A stretch of 64,000 nt of DNA from Bradyrhizobium sp. KBS0727. GTDB taxonomy: Bacteria > Pseudomonadota > Alphaproteobacteria > Rhizobiales > Xanthobacteraceae. A program made the position numbers and the translations under genes. Numbering within the stretch: the first letter of the stretch is position 1; each line of letters begins with the position of its first letter. Below, piece after piece: positions 50,079 through 59,752 of this stretch. The notes under the pieces are model-generated. The model saw nothing but the letters and a program-made list of their open reading frames with translations. It searched no databases and was not told the DNA's origin. The stretch is taken from the NCBI RefSeq assembly GCF_005937885.2, contig NZ_CP042176.1, forward strand, positions 6,629,501 through 6,693,500. The letters are read 5' to 3'.

Positions 50079-50514
50079 TTTCGATCCTTCCGGTCAGCCA
50101 GTTGGCGCGAATTTCGTAGCCGGCATCGAGCCTCGTCAACGCGATCGTCCCGCCGCACGACATGCCATCCGCAAAAAAGCTGATGGTCGACAGCGCCGCA
50201 TGCCGGCGACAGGTTTGCGGCAATAGCGCATCAAAGCCAACGTCGTCGGGAATGCTGACCGTCTCCGACGTCGCCCCCGAGCGGATCGAGCGGGTCGCGG
50301 CGTCGACGAGCGTGGCAACTTCCGACCCTCGCCGGATCGCCGCGTTGCGGTCCGCCTTCAGCAGCGTCGCCGTCTGAAGGGCATAGGCCTGCAGCCGCGA
50401 GCGGGAAGTCTGGCGGGGAATCAGCGGCAACAGCACGGACGCGAGCATGGCGATGATCCCGAGGACACACACCATCTCGAGCAGAGTGAAGCCGCGTTCC
50501 GCCCCGTCACTCAT
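50050..50514 (-). CDS. gspH: Type II secretion minor pseudopilin H
   Basis: A 154-residue pseudopilin starting MSDGAERGFTLLEMVCVLGIIAMLASVLLPL, with the cleavage site before FTLLE. The C-terminal part (SIRSGATSETVSIPDDVGFD, FFADGMSCGGTIALTR) is GspH-like. The ATG at 50514 lies inside the end of gspG (8-bp overlap). The longer frame to 50706 is a shadow of gspG. Confidence 0.92.
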   Translation of the reverse strand: MSDGAERGFTLLEMVCVLGIIAMLASVLLPLIPRQTSRSRLQAYALQTATLLKADRNAAIRRGSEVATLVDAATRSIRSGATSETVSIPDDVGFDALLPQTCRRHAALSTISFFADGMSCGGTIALTRLDAGYEIRANWLTGRIEIVSRDTATN

Positions 50515-51004
50515 TCTTTGCACTTGCGATGTTTTCGGTCGAAATATCGGCCGCCGCACCGCTGCCACCCTCCTGACCATCGGCACCGTAGGACATGATG
50601 TCGTAAGGCCCGCGTTCCCCCGGCGAGCGATACAAATAGGGATTGCTCCAGGGATCGTTGGGGACGTTGCCGCCCTTGAGATACGGTCCGTTCCAGCCGG
50701 CAACACCCGGTGTCCGCTGCACCAGGGCCGTCAGGCCTTCCGCCGTCGACGGAAAGCGGCCGGCATCGAGATAGAACAGATCGAGCGCGCTGCCGAAGCT
50801 CTGCAGCTGGATCTTCGCTGCCTTGACCTTCGATTCGCTGAGATAATTGAGAACGCGCGGACCGATCAGACCCATGATCAGGCCGATGATGGCGATCACC
50901 ACCAGCATCTCGACCAGGGTGAAGCCCTGCTGGCCGCAATCCTGCCGATCGCGGCCATGCGCGCCTCGGGCAGAGAACCAGCCCGGCTTTGTTTCCGACG
51001 TCAT
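50507..51004 (-). CDS. gspG: Type II secretion major pseudopilin G
   Basis: A 165-residue major pseudopilin that builds the periplasmic pseudopilus. The leader is longer than usual (27 residues) and ends CGQQG before FTLVEMLVVIAIIGLIMGLIGPRVLNYL. The mature part has DLFYLDAGRFPSTAEGLTALV, WNGPYLKG, DPWSNPYLYRSPGERGPYDIMSYGADGQEGG, the classic GspG fold with its calcium-binding region. It follows gspF after 18 bp. Confidence 0.95.
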   Translation of the reverse strand: MTSETKPGWFSARGAHGRDRQDCGQQGFTLVEMLVVIAIIGLIMGLIGPRVLNYLSESKVKAAKIQLQSFGSALDLFYLDAGRFPSTAEGLTALVQRTPGVAGWNGPYLKGGNVPNDPWSNPYLYRSPGERGPYDIMSYGADGQEGGSGAAADISTENIASAKNE

Positions 51005-51022
51005 AATAAACCTACCCTCGAT

Positions 51023-52237
51023 CTAGCCGACAAGTTGAGTGACCGATAACAGCGCGGTCATGACCGATACGATCAGCCCTCCCACGACCGCACTGATAGT
51101 GATGATGGCCAGCGGCCCGATGATGCCGACGATACGGTCCAGGCTGCGCTGCAATTTCGCTTCGTAGAATTCGGCGACACGGCCGGCGAGCGCCGGCAGC
51201 TGCCCGGTTTCCTCGCCGAGCCGCAGCATGCGAACCGCCATCGGCGGAAGGCTATTGGACGCGGACAGGGCGTCCGACAGCTTGCCGCCGTGGCGCACGC
51301 GATCCGCGGCCGCCGTCCAGGTCGCCACGCTTCCGGTGACCGCCATGATGTCGACCAGAATGCGCAGCGTGGCCGTGAGGTTGACACCGCTGCCGAGCAG
51401 GACCCCGAGATTGCGGCAAAACAGCGTGGTCCGGTAGAATTGAAAGATGCCGGCGATCCCCGGGACTTGAGAGATTGCGGTCACGACTGCCGCGCCGGCG
51501 CCGGGCCGCCGCAACAGCCACCAGATGCCGGCGATCGACAAGGCGGAACCCAGCGCAACGGCGGTCCCGTTCGCCCGAAGAAAGTCGGACAGCTTGATGA
51601 ACATGCTCAGCGCGGAGTCGGACTTGGCACCGAAGTCCTGAAGCACCGAGGAAAATTGCGGCAGCACGAACAGAATGAAGAAAAGCATGACGCAGGCCGC
51701 AGCGATCAGAACGAAGGCCGGGTACTGCATCGCATCGGTGAGCTTGCGGCGCATCAGTTCGGCTCTCGCTCGCTCCGCTCCCAACATTTCCAGCACCTGG
51801 TCGAGCGTTCCCGACACTTCGCCGACCCGGACCAGCGCGACATACATCGCGGGAAACAGGGCCGGATGGTCGGCGATCGCTCCGGCCAGACTTTCTCCGC
51901 TCAGCAGAGCGGCCCGCAGCTTGCCAACCACCGGACGAAGCCTTCCAACATCGGTATCCCCCGCGAGCAATTCGAGGGCGTCGTCCAGACGGGCGCCCGC
52001 CTTCAGGAGCAAAGCAAGGTCCCTGGTGAAAGTCGTCACCTCCGCCGGGCTTGGCCGGTTGAACAAGCCGAAATCACCGCGCGAGGCGACGACCTTTCGC
52101 GTCTCCTCGATGGTTTCAATCGGCAGCAACTGAAGGTATTCAATACGGTGCGCAACCTCCGCCGCGGTCGGAGCCGAGAGCGTGCCGTGCACGATCTCTC
52201 CATTCTGCGTCAGCGCCCGATATCGGAAATTGGCCAC
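51023..52237 (-). CDS. gspF: Type II secretion inner-membrane protein F
   Basis: A 404-residue polytopic protein with three spans and two T2SSF domains: LALLLKAGARLDDALELLAG...LYVALVRVGEVSG in the first half and LFCRNLGVLLGSGVNLTATLRI...LPPMAVRMLRLGEETGQLPAL in the second. It is the central platform component that contacts the GspE ATPase and the pseudopilus. It begins 4 bp after gspE ends. Confidence 0.95.
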   Translation of the reverse strand: MANFRYRALTQNGEIVHGTLSAPTAAEVAHRIEYLQLLPIETIEETRKVVASRGDFGLFNRPSPAEVTTFTRDLALLLKAGARLDDALELLAGDTDVGRLRPVVGKLRAALLSGESLAGAIADHPALFPAMYVALVRVGEVSGTLDQVLEMLGAERARAELMRRKLTDAMQYPAFVLIAAACVMLFFILFVLPQFSSVLQDFGAKSDSALSMFIKLSDFLRANGTAVALGSALSIAGIWWLLRRPGAGAAVVTAISQVPGIAGIFQFYRTTLFCRNLGVLLGSGVNLTATLRILVDIMAVTGSVATWTAAADRVRHGGKLSDALSASNSLPPMAVRMLRLGEETGQLPALAGRVAEFYEAKLQRSLDRIVGIIGPLAIITISAVVGGLIVSVMTALLSVTQLVG

Positions 52238-52241
52238 GCTC

Positions 52242-53930
52242 TCACCGTATCGTTGTGACGCGGAGGATCTCCGCTGGCGAGGTCAGGCCGGCGCGGCACT
52301 TGGCGAGACCGTCGTCCAGCATAGTCGTCATGCCGCCGCGGATTGCGGTCTCGTCGATTTTCAGCCCGTCGGTCTTCTCCCCGATGAGTTCGCGGAGCTC
52401 GCTCGTCAGCTCCAGAATTTCAAAGACGCCAAGCCGGCCACGATAGCCTGTACCGCCGCAACGTTCGCACCCGCACGGCACTCGCAACGTTTCATCAGCC
52501 CGGAAGCCGAGCGCACCAAGCCGGGGGTCTTCGGCTAGGTCGGCTTCGGTCAGCGTCTTTGGCGATTTGCAGCGGTCGCACAGCTGGCGGACAAGCCGTT
52601 GCGCCACCACCGCACGCAAGGTCGACCGCAGCAGATAGCCTTCGATGCCGAGATCGAGCAGACGCGGCACCGCGGCTGCCGCCGTTTCGGTGTGCAGCGT
52701 CGTCAGCACGAGGTGTCCGGTGAGGGCCGCGTGAACGGCGACATGCGCGGTTTCGGAGTCGCGCACCTCGCCTACCATGATGACGTCGGGGTCCTGACGA
52801 ACGAACGAGCGCAGAGCCGCGGCAAAGGTCAGCCCGATCGCGGGCTTGATCTGCGACTGGTTGACGCCGGGTATTTCATACTCGACTGGATCCTCGATCG
52901 TCAGGATCTTGCGGGACGGCTCGTTCAGGATCGACAACACTGTCGCCAGCGTCGTGGTCTTGCCGCTTCCGGTCGGTCCGGTAATGACGATCATGCCATG
53001 GGGCAGCCGAAGCAACCGCCTGAGCTTGGTATCGTCGGCCGAGGAAAATCCCAGCTTCTCGACAACGAGCAGCCCGCGATCCTTCGGCAGGATGCGTATG
53101 ACCGCGGATTCACCGTGCTGCGTCGGCATGATCGCGACACGAATGTCGATATCCGAGCGCCCCGCCCGCAACCGCGCAGAGCCATCCTGCGGCAGGCGAC
53201 GCTCGGCGATGTTGAGGCTGGCGACAATCTTGATGCGCGAGATGACGGCCTGCGGCAACACGCCGGCCGGCGCCGCGACCGGCCGCAGCAGGCCGTCGAT
53301 GCGCATACGGACCACAAGCCCGGTGTGCAAGGGCTCGATATGAATGTCGCTGGCGCGCAGTTCGACCGCCTTTTCGAGAAGATCATTGACGGCGCGAACC
53401 ACGGGTGCGCCGCTGGCGAGGTCGCGCAGACTCTCGATATCGTCTTCGCGCGGCTGAAACATCTCGCCGCCATCCTGAACCTCGATGTCCTCGCCCAGAC
53501 GCTGATTGAGTGCTACGGTGATATCTTCGAACGACGCTACCTTGATCGCGACGTCCGCCCCGAGCACGATTTCCGCGGCCCGCCGCGCCGCAATATCGGC
53601 CGGATCTGCCACCGCCAGCACGGCGCCGGCGTCGGCCGATCGATGGGGAAATACCGTCGTCTCGCGCAGGAAGCGCTGCGAGAAGCGTTCGACCTCGGGG
53701 GTAGCCGACAGCATGTCCTGGAGCGTCACCCGCTCGAGATCGTAAAACCCGGCCGCTTCCTCCGCGAACTCGCTGGCCGACAGGCTGGTGTGCTCCCAAA
53801 GCTTGCCGCGAACCTGACCTTGCGAGCGGTCGCCGCCCTGCTCGGCGAGTTCGCCGTTACCGGTCGTCTTCGTCAAATGATTGTTCTGACGAAGATGCTC
53901 CACAAACCGCCAGGACTCGTCGCCGGTCAT
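52242..53930 (-). CDS. gspE: Type II secretion ATPase E
   Basis: A 562-residue cytoplasmic ATPase that powers pseudopilus growth. It has an N-terminal GspE/PilB N domain (about residues 50-150), Walker A VITGPTGSGKTTTLATVLS near residue 316, an Asp box (ILTIEDPVEYEIPGVNQSQI), a Walker B (DPDVIMVGEVRDSETAHVAVHAALTGHLVLTTLHT) and a zinc-binding CM region (LCDRCKSP... and CGCERCGGTGYRGRLGVFEIL). It is the first gene of the long minus-strand gsp operon, divergent from gspD across a 254-bp region with a striking inverted repeat. Confidence 0.96.
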   Translation of the reverse strand: MTGDESWRFVEHLRQNNHLTKTTGNGELAEQGGDRSQGQVRGKLWEHTSLSASEFAEEAAGFYDLERVTLQDMLSATPEVERFSQRFLRETTVFPHRSADAGAVLAVADPADIAARRAAEIVLGADVAIKVASFEDITVALNQRLGEDIEVQDGGEMFQPREDDIESLRDLASGAPVVRAVNDLLEKAVELRASDIHIEPLHTGLVVRMRIDGLLRPVAAPAGVLPQAVISRIKIVASLNIAERRLPQDGSARLRAGRSDIDIRVAIMPTQHGESAVIRILPKDRGLLVVEKLGFSSADDTKLRRLLRLPHGMIVITGPTGSGKTTTLATVLSILNEPSRKILTIEDPVEYEIPGVNQSQIKPAIGLTFAAALRSFVRQDPDVIMVGEVRDSETAHVAVHAALTGHLVLTTLHTETAAAAVPRLLDLGIEGYLLRSTLRAVVAQRLVRQLCDRCKSPKTLTEADLAEDPRLGALGFRADETLRVPCGCERCGGTGYRGRLGVFEILELTSELRELIGEKTDGLKIDETAIRGGMTTMLDDGLAKCRAGLTSPAEILRVTTIR

Positions 53931-54184
53931 CTGTCTTCCCGTCTCGCCGCTTCAGGATAAGCGGATCGCGCGGCTTCAGCGCGATGTCGACCGCCAGCGG
54001 TTGGTTATTGATCCGAAATATGACACCTGTACGAAACTGCTGCTTCAGAGCGGTCGTCCGACGGCGCTCTCGGCGAACAGCTCGCGGCTAATTATTCCTG
54101 TCATATTTCCCCGATAGTCATGCCGTCACGGTGGGATCGACTATCCGATCCACAGCGGGAACGCAGAGCTAGAACGGCGGAAAC
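53931..54184. promoter_or_regulatory. Divergent gspE/gspD control region with 11-bp inverted repeat
   Basis: An exact 11-bp inverted pair, GAAATATGACA (54015-54025) and TGTCATATTTC (54099-54109), sits in this 254-bp gap, 85 bp from the gspE start and 76 bp from the gspD start. Each promoter thus gets one copy, pointing in its own direction. CTGTCAT resembles a Pho-box half-site but the second half is not at the usual 11-bp spacing. A shared regulator for both units is likely; its identity is unknown. Confidence 0.6.
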
Positions 54185-56488
54185 ATGGTGAGCGTCGGCA
54201 ACCCAAGCCGGCACCCGGCGCTCGGTCGCGGCGTATGGGCTGTCATCGCGATATTATCCGCTGGCCTGCTCGTATCCTGCAACTCCGCGACGGTCGGAAC
54301 CAGTGAAAGCAACGATATCGATGTGCTCGACAAGGTACGTTCGCTCGATATCCTTCCTCGCACCCCCCAGCAAGTGAGTACCACCCAACCGAACGGCAGT
54401 CAGCGAAACCGGCCGGCGGTCTACGACGGCACCGAGGTAACTGAGATTGCGGAGGCCCGCCCGCAATCGACCACATCAGGAAGTGGCTTCGACCTCAATT
54501 TCGAGACCACGCCGGTCGCGACGGTGGCCAAGGTCGTGCTCGGTGACATCCTGGGCACCGGCTACACCATCGATCCGCGCGTGCAAGGCACGGTTAGCCT
54601 GGTCTCTGTGAGGCCGGTTCCAAAATCGGATATCGTGTTCGTCCTTGAAAACGCCCTGCGGCTGAGCGGCGTGGTGTTGCTGCGCGACACCGCCGGCTAT
54701 CGGCTCACCCCCATCGGAGATGCAGTCGGCGCCGGCCGCGTCGATGCAGCCGCCGCGAGCCCCGAGCCCGGTTACGGCGTTTCCGTGGTACCCCTGCAAT
54801 ATGTTTCAGCACAAACGGTGTTGAAGCTGATGGACAGCTTCGCGACGAAGCCTGGCATGGTTCGCGCCGATTCGACGCGAAATATCCTGCTGATTCAGGG
54901 CAGCGGCGCCGAACGCCGCACCGCTGTCGACACCGCACTCAGCTTCGACGTTGACTGGATGCGCGGTCAATCCGTCGGGATCTATCCGATTGCCAACAGC
55001 GGTCCTGAACCGATCATTGCCGAACTCGAAAAGATCATGGATACCGGCGATAGCGGTCTCAGCCAGAATGTCATCAAGCTTCAACCGGTCAGCCGCCTCA
55101 ATGCCATTTTGGTCGTCAGCAGAAAGCCGGCGTTGCTGCGCACCGCTGCAACCTGGATCAAGCGCCTCGACAATGCCGATACCGGCAGAAACAGCGTACA
55201 CGTCTACCGCGTGAAATACGGCGAAGCCCGGCAGATTGCGCGGGTGTTGACCGAAATGTTCATCGGCGGATCGTCGTCGGCTTCGGTGGACACAGCGAGC
55301 AACCAGATCGCGCCAGGATCCGGCCTTTCGTCGACATCCAACGCCGCCGATCGCTTGTCCCTGAATAGCAACAGCGGCTCGTCGTCACCAGGTACGTTTG
55401 GCTCCCGCACGCAGCCCGGAACCAATTCGAGCAGCACATCGGGCTTCGGCACGGCGCCGGCGACACCTGCGACCGCGTCAGGCAGCGGTCTGTCCGACCC
55501 CACCAGCGCCGGCGGTGGCAAGCCGGTCCTGCAAGGCGTGAGGATCACGGCCGATACTGTCAACAACACCCTGCTCATCTATGCCGATCAGGAAAATTAC
55601 CGGATTATCACGTCGACGTTGCAGCAGGTCGACCAACCGCAGCTGCAGGTCGCGATTGATGCGACGATCGCAGAGGTCACCCTCAACGACGACCTGAGCT
55701 ATGGCGTTCAGTTCTACCTGACGAGCCACAATCTCGGCCTGAGGCCGGACCAGGGCTCGGCCCTCAACACTCAGTCGACGGCTGCGCCCGCAGCAGCCGC
55801 TGCCGGAACGATCGCCAACGCCTTCATCAATCGTGCCTTTCCCGGGTTCAATTTCCTGATCGGATCGGAGGCCCAGCCGAGCGCAATTCTGGACGCTCTG
55901 CATACCGTCACCGGTGTTAAGGTCTTGTCCAACCCGTCCCTCGTTGTGGTCAACAATCAGGTAGCCACCCTTCAGGTCGGCGACGTCGTGCCGGTTTCCA
56001 CCGGCAGCGCCACCGTGCTGACGACGAACAACACGGTGGTCAATACCATCGACTATCGTAACACAGGCATCATCCTTCGGGTTTCTCCGCGCATCAATGT
56101 CAATGGCAACGTCAGGCTCGATGTCGAACAGGAAATCAGCAACGTTTCGACGGCAACCGCGACGAGTTTGACGCCGACAGTCTCCGAACGAAAGGTCAAG
56201 AGTTCGATTTCCGTGGCGACCGGCCAGACCGTCCTGTTGGCCGGATTGATCAGTGAACAACAAGACAGCGACCGAAACGGAATTCCCCTGCTCGATCAAA
56301 TTCCAGGCCTGGGCGACGCCTTTTCCCATCAGGACAAAAAGAAAAAACGGACCGAATTGATCATCTTTATCCGGCCCCAGATCATCCGCGACAGCGCCGA
56401 TGCTCATTTCGTAGCCGAAGAACTCCGGTCGAAACTACGCGGCAATATCGGGGTTGCCGATGGGGTGCGAGCCCCGGTTTTGCATTGA
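54185..56488 (+). CDS. gspD: Type II secretion outer-membrane secretin D
   Basis: A 767-residue secretin that forms the outer-membrane channel. The N-terminus is a lipoprotein-type signal (AVIAILSAGLLVSC, lipobox Cys32). Periplasmic N0 to N3 domains follow (N0 at about 100-170: FDLNFETTPVATVAKVVLGDILGTGYTIDPRVQGTVSL). A Ser/Gly/Thr-rich insert lies at about 377-443 within N3, and the secretin core is at about 560-735 (ALHTVTGVKVLSNPSLVVVNNQ, VPVSTGSATV, GIILRVSPRIN, LLAGLISEQQDSDRNGIPLL). A lipidated secretin may reach the outer membrane without a GspS pilotin, and none is seen here. Confidence 0.95.
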   Translation: MVSVGNPSRHPALGRGVWAVIAILSAGLLVSCNSATVGTSESNDIDVLDKVRSLDILPRTPQQVSTTQPNGSQRNRPAVYDGTEVTEIAEARPQSTTSGSGFDLNFETTPVATVAKVVLGDILGTGYTIDPRVQGTVSLVSVRPVPKSDIVFVLENALRLSGVVLLRDTAGYRLTPIGDAVGAGRVDAAAASPEPGYGVSVVPLQYVSAQTVLKLMDSFATKPGMVRADSTRNILLIQGSGAERRTAVDTALSFDVDWMRGQSVGIYPIANSGPEPIIAELEKIMDTGDSGLSQNVIKLQPVSRLNAILVVSRKPALLRTAATWIKRLDNADTGRNSVHVYRVKYGEARQIARVLTEMFIGGSSSASVDTASNQIAPGSGLSSTSNAADRLSLNSNSGSSSPGTFGSRTQPGTNSSSTSGFGTAPATPATASGSGLSDPTSAGGGKPVLQGVRITADTVNNTLLIYADQENYRIITSTLQQVDQPQLQVAIDATIAEVTLNDDLSYGVQFYLTSHNLGLRPDQGSALNTQSTAAPAAAAAGTIANAFINRAFPGFNFLIGSEAQPSAILDALHTVTGVKVLSNPSLVVVNNQVATLQVGDVVPVSTGSATVLTTNNTVVNTIDYRNTGIILRVSPRINVNGNVRLDVEQEISNVSTATATSLTPTVSERKVKSSISVATGQTVLLAGLISEQQDSDRNGIPLLDQIPGLGDAFSHQDKKKKRTELIIFIRPQIIRDSADAHFVAEELRSKLRGNIGVADGVRAPVLH

Positions 56489-56576
56489 TCCGGGGCAACG
56501 CATGCGGGGCAGTCGATGCACAACTCGTCCGGCGCGACCGCGATGGCCGCGAGACGAGCGATGGAGTTTGAGTCTG

Positions 56577-57074
56577 GTGAGGCGGCTCCGACCGACAATT
56601 CTCCTTTTCATCTGCCTGCTTGCAGCGGGCATGCTGCGACCTGCTCACGCCGACGCCCTGGGCCGCGCCACAGCAGCATTTTCCAGAGGCGATTACATCA
56701 ATTCGGCCAATGCACTGGCGCCCCTGGCGCTGCGCGGCAACGCGCGGGCACAGGCGCGGCTCGGATTCTTGTATGAAAATGGCTTCGGAGTGCCGCAATC
56801 CTACGATGCCGCAGCCGATCTTTACCTGCGGGCGGCCGCGCAAGGCGATGCATTCGGCCAAAGCAGACTTGGTCTGATTTACGACAAGGGCCACGGCGTG
56901 CCTCAAGACTTCGTGCTTTCCTACAAATGGCTCGATCTCGCAGCGGCCCGCGCGACCAGGCGTGAACGCGACTACTACATCAGGCTTCGCAACGCCGTGG
57001 CCTCGAAAATGTCGCCCGGCCAGATCGCTGACGGCCAGCGGCTTGCCTTGATCTGGGCACCGGGGCGCTGGTAA
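56577..57074 (+). CDS. Exported Sel1-repeat protein
   Basis: A 165-residue protein with a signal peptide (VRRLRPTILLFICLLAAGMLRPAHA) and two clear Sel1-like repeats: ARAQARLGFLYENGFGVPQSYDAAADLYLRAAAQ and AFGQSRLGLIYDKGHGVPQDFVLSYKWLDLAAAR. Such repeats mediate protein contacts. It follows gspD after 88 bp on the same strand and may be an accessory or assembly factor of the secretin. The start codon is uncertain; GTG at 56577 has GGAG upstream, and TTG at 56568 is an alternative. Confidence 0.75.
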   Translation: MRRLRPTILLFICLLAAGMLRPAHADALGRATAAFSRGDYINSANALAPLALRGNARAQARLGFLYENGFGVPQSYDAAADLYLRAAAQGDAFGQSRLGLIYDKGHGVPQDFVLSYKWLDLAAARATRRERDYYIRLRNAVASKMSPGQIADGQRLALIWAPGRW

Positions 57075-57239
57075 CGGCGGCGCGCTACCACCCGCGCACA
57101 AGATCACCTCGAAAGGCCGCTGAAGAATTTGCGTCGCCTGGCATCCACACCCGGCTCAACCCTGAGGCAGGCTTCTTCGCTTGAAAACACAACACAAATT
57201 CTCTGCATCGCGATTCTTCTTTTTTTGAAGCCTCGGAAC

Positions 57240-57256
57240 CGTCACGTCGATGTCAA
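57240..57256 (+). promoter_or_regulatory. Pho-box-like direct repeat upstream of phosphatase gene
   Basis: CGTCACG-TCGA-TGTCAAT has two GTCA cores exactly 11 bp apart, the spacing of PhoB half-sites. It lies 106 bp upstream of the start of the phosphatase gene at 57362. This single weak match needs a matrix score. The rest of the 287-bp gap shows nothing else. Confidence 0.35.
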
Positions 57257-57361
57257 TCAGCCGCAATATCCGACGATGTACTCTCCCGGCGTCGGCACAC
57301 TGCTGCGCGATTCTTCAACAATCTCCATGCGATCAAACTTGGCCTACATCAGGAGAGAGCG

Positions 57362-59494
57362 ATGAAACGACTGAAAGCTGTTCTTGGCGCGTCGATTCCA
57401 TTAGCGCTTGGCGTCGCGTTCCTCGGCGCCGCTTCGCAGTCCGCCTCGGCGGGTTGTCAATTGAATTCCCCGGGCGGTCAAATCAAACACGTCGTCCACA
57501 TTGTTTTCGACAATGTGCATCTGCGGCGCGACAATCCCGACGTTCCGTCCGATCTCGAACTGATGCCGAACCTGCTGAATTTCATCCAGAACAACGGCAC
57601 CATCAGCGGCAATCATCACACGCCGCTGATTTCGCACACCGCGACCGATATCCTCACGGCCCAGACCGGCGTATATGGCGACCGCATGGGAATTCCCGTC
57701 TCCAACAGCTACGGCTACTTCAAGCCGGACGGCAGCGTCGGCTTCACCAGTTCCTTCCTGTACTGGACGGCGTTGAGCGGCGACGGCAAGCCGCAGATGG
57801 TCAATGAACTCGGCAAGACCGCGCCGGCTCCCTGGGTGCCGTTCACCCGCGCCGGCTGCGATGTCGGAGGATTCTCCGTTGCCAATATCGAGTTCGAAAG
57901 GGTTCCCGACGACGTCACCACTTTTTTTGGCGCCGGCAGCGCTATCGACCTGGCCGTCAAGGCCCAACTTGCTTCGCCGAATGCCGCCACGCGTGCACAG
58001 CCAACATCCGATTATCTCGGCATCGCGATCCACTGCGCGATCGGCAGCCCGCTTTGCAGCAACGGCTATGCGGCCAATGATCCCCTGCCGGATGAGCCCA
58101 ATGGGTATAACGGCTTCAAAGGACTGTTCGGCAGCGTGAATGTGCAGCCCGTGATCTCCCCGAGCGGGCCGGTCAAAGACCTCGACGGCAATATCATCGC
58201 CAACTCCTTTGGACGTCCTGGATTTCCCAACACCTTCAGCCCGCTGGCAACGCAGTCGCTCGGCTATGCCGCTGCGATGCTCGAAGCCGGCGTCCAGGTG
58301 GTCTATCTCTATATTGCCGACGCGCATGACAACCGATTCGGTTCGGGGACCTTCGGACCTGGCGAGGCCGGCTACGTCGCCCAGCTCAAGCAGTACGACA
58401 CCGCGTTCGGCAAATTCTTTGCCCGGCTGACGGCGGACGGCATCACCAAGGACAACACGCTGTTCGTGATCGTGCCGGACGAAAACGATCATTTCGCCGG
58501 CGCCACCCCGAGCCCGGCGCATTGCGACGGCGTCAACGTCCCCTGCACTTACGCGCCGGGCCAGAAGGGCGAAATCAATGCGTCGCTCAACCGCCTGCTG
58601 ATCACGCAGCGCGCCAACAGCACCGTATTCTCGGCGCACAGCGACGATGCGCCCACGATCTACATCAACGGAAACCCTGCTCCGACCGACGCCGCCACCC
58701 GTACCATGGAGCATGATCTCGACGCGCTGGTGGCCACCAATCCGATCACTGGCAAGACCGACAAGCTGTCCCGGCTACTTGCGGATCAGGCGGAAATGAA
58801 GCTGTTGCACATGGTGACTTCAAGCCCGGTGCGCACCCCGACGCTGACCATGTTCGGCGACGACAACTACTTCTTCGCGAACGCAAATGGCGGCGCCTGC
58901 GCGAACCAGTCGGACTGCGTCTTCGTCGGCCCGAACTTCGCCTGGAACCACGGCGATTACCAGCAGGATATCACCCGAACCTGGCTCGCCATGGTCGGTC
59001 CCGGCGTGCAACCGCTTGGCCGCCATGACGCGGTATTCTCGGACCACACCGACGTGCGTCCGACGCTGCTGGCGCTGCTCGGGCTGAAGGACAGCTACGT
59101 ACATGACGGCCGGGTGCTGTCCGAATGGCTGGAGCACCGGGCGCTGCCATCCGGCATTCGTCAGCACCGCGAAAACTTCGTCGAGCTGGCCGCAATCTAC
59201 AAGCAGCTCGATGCGCCTCTCGGCGAACTCGGCCGGGCGAGCATGCGGTATGCCAATCGCTCCATCACCAGCGGCGACAATGTCTACGCCCGCTACCTCA
59301 GCAAGATCAGCGACATCACCAGCCGGCGCAACAGCCTGGCCGGCGATATCAAGGCGGTGCTGGATGCCGCGGCGTTCGGCAACCAGCCGGTCGACGAAGG
59401 TTCGGAAGACGGCCTCGGCCACCGCGCCCGGACGCTGATCGATCGCGTCAAGGATCTGGCCGAGCGCGAGCGCGAGGATCACGACGAGCGGTAA
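57362..59494 (+). CDS. Large exported alkaline phosphatase-superfamily enzyme
   Basis: A 710-residue protein with a signal peptide (MKRLKAVLGASIPLALGVAFLGAASQSASA). The start of the catalytic domain (IKHVVHIVFDNVHLRRDNPD) has a metal-binding Asp. LISHTATDILTAQTGVYGDRMG fits the nucleophile Thr region, and VVYLYIADAHDNRFG, FVIVPDENDHFAGA and FSDHTDVRPTLLALLGLKDSYVHDGRVLSEWL match later ligand regions of the superfamily. Beyond residue 610 is a helical C-terminal part ending in the charged tail EREREDHDER. I would call it a secreted phosphatase or phosphodiesterase, probably exported through the Gsp system. Confidence 0.85.
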   Translation: MKRLKAVLGASIPLALGVAFLGAASQSASAGCQLNSPGGQIKHVVHIVFDNVHLRRDNPDVPSDLELMPNLLNFIQNNGTISGNHHTPLISHTATDILTAQTGVYGDRMGIPVSNSYGYFKPDGSVGFTSSFLYWTALSGDGKPQMVNELGKTAPAPWVPFTRAGCDVGGFSVANIEFERVPDDVTTFFGAGSAIDLAVKAQLASPNAATRAQPTSDYLGIAIHCAIGSPLCSNGYAANDPLPDEPNGYNGFKGLFGSVNVQPVISPSGPVKDLDGNIIANSFGRPGFPNTFSPLATQSLGYAAAMLEAGVQVVYLYIADAHDNRFGSGTFGPGEAGYVAQLKQYDTAFGKFFARLTADGITKDNTLFVIVPDENDHFAGATPSPAHCDGVNVPCTYAPGQKGEINASLNRLLITQRANSTVFSAHSDDAPTIYINGNPAPTDAATRTMEHDLDALVATNPITGKTDKLSRLLADQAEMKLLHMVTSSPVRTPTLTMFGDDNYFFANANGGACANQSDCVFVGPNFAWNHGDYQQDITRTWLAMVGPGVQPLGRHDAVFSDHTDVRPTLLALLGLKDSYVHDGRVLSEWLEHRALPSGIRQHRENFVELAAIYKQLDAPLGELGRASMRYANRSITSGDNVYARYLSKISDITSRRNSLAGDIKAVLDAAAFGNQPVDEGSEDGLGHRARTLIDRVKDLAEREREDHDER

Positions 59495-59520
59495 GCTTCA
59501 ACGTCTGCTCAACGCCAAAA

Positions 59521-59546
59521 CCCGCCGGTGCCGCCGGCGGGTTTTT
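59521..59546 (+). terminator. Rho-independent terminator
   Basis: Arms CCCGCCGG and CCGGCGGG with a short loop, followed by TTTTT, 26 bp after the phosphatase stop. Confidence 0.9.
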
Positions 59547-59752
59547 CGTATCGGTGGATTGATCTCGCTCGAGGTCGCAAAACTTCATATCCATCTGCGT
59601 CGCGAAGGCGTTTTCACAAATCTGAATTCGTCGCGACATCATCGTGCAATTGCGTCTGCCAATAGTGGTTCGAGACGGAGTGGATCCTTCTTTGTAACAG
59701 GACTGCCGCACCGTCGCCACGCGCAACGACTTCCCATTCTTGGAGACTATTC

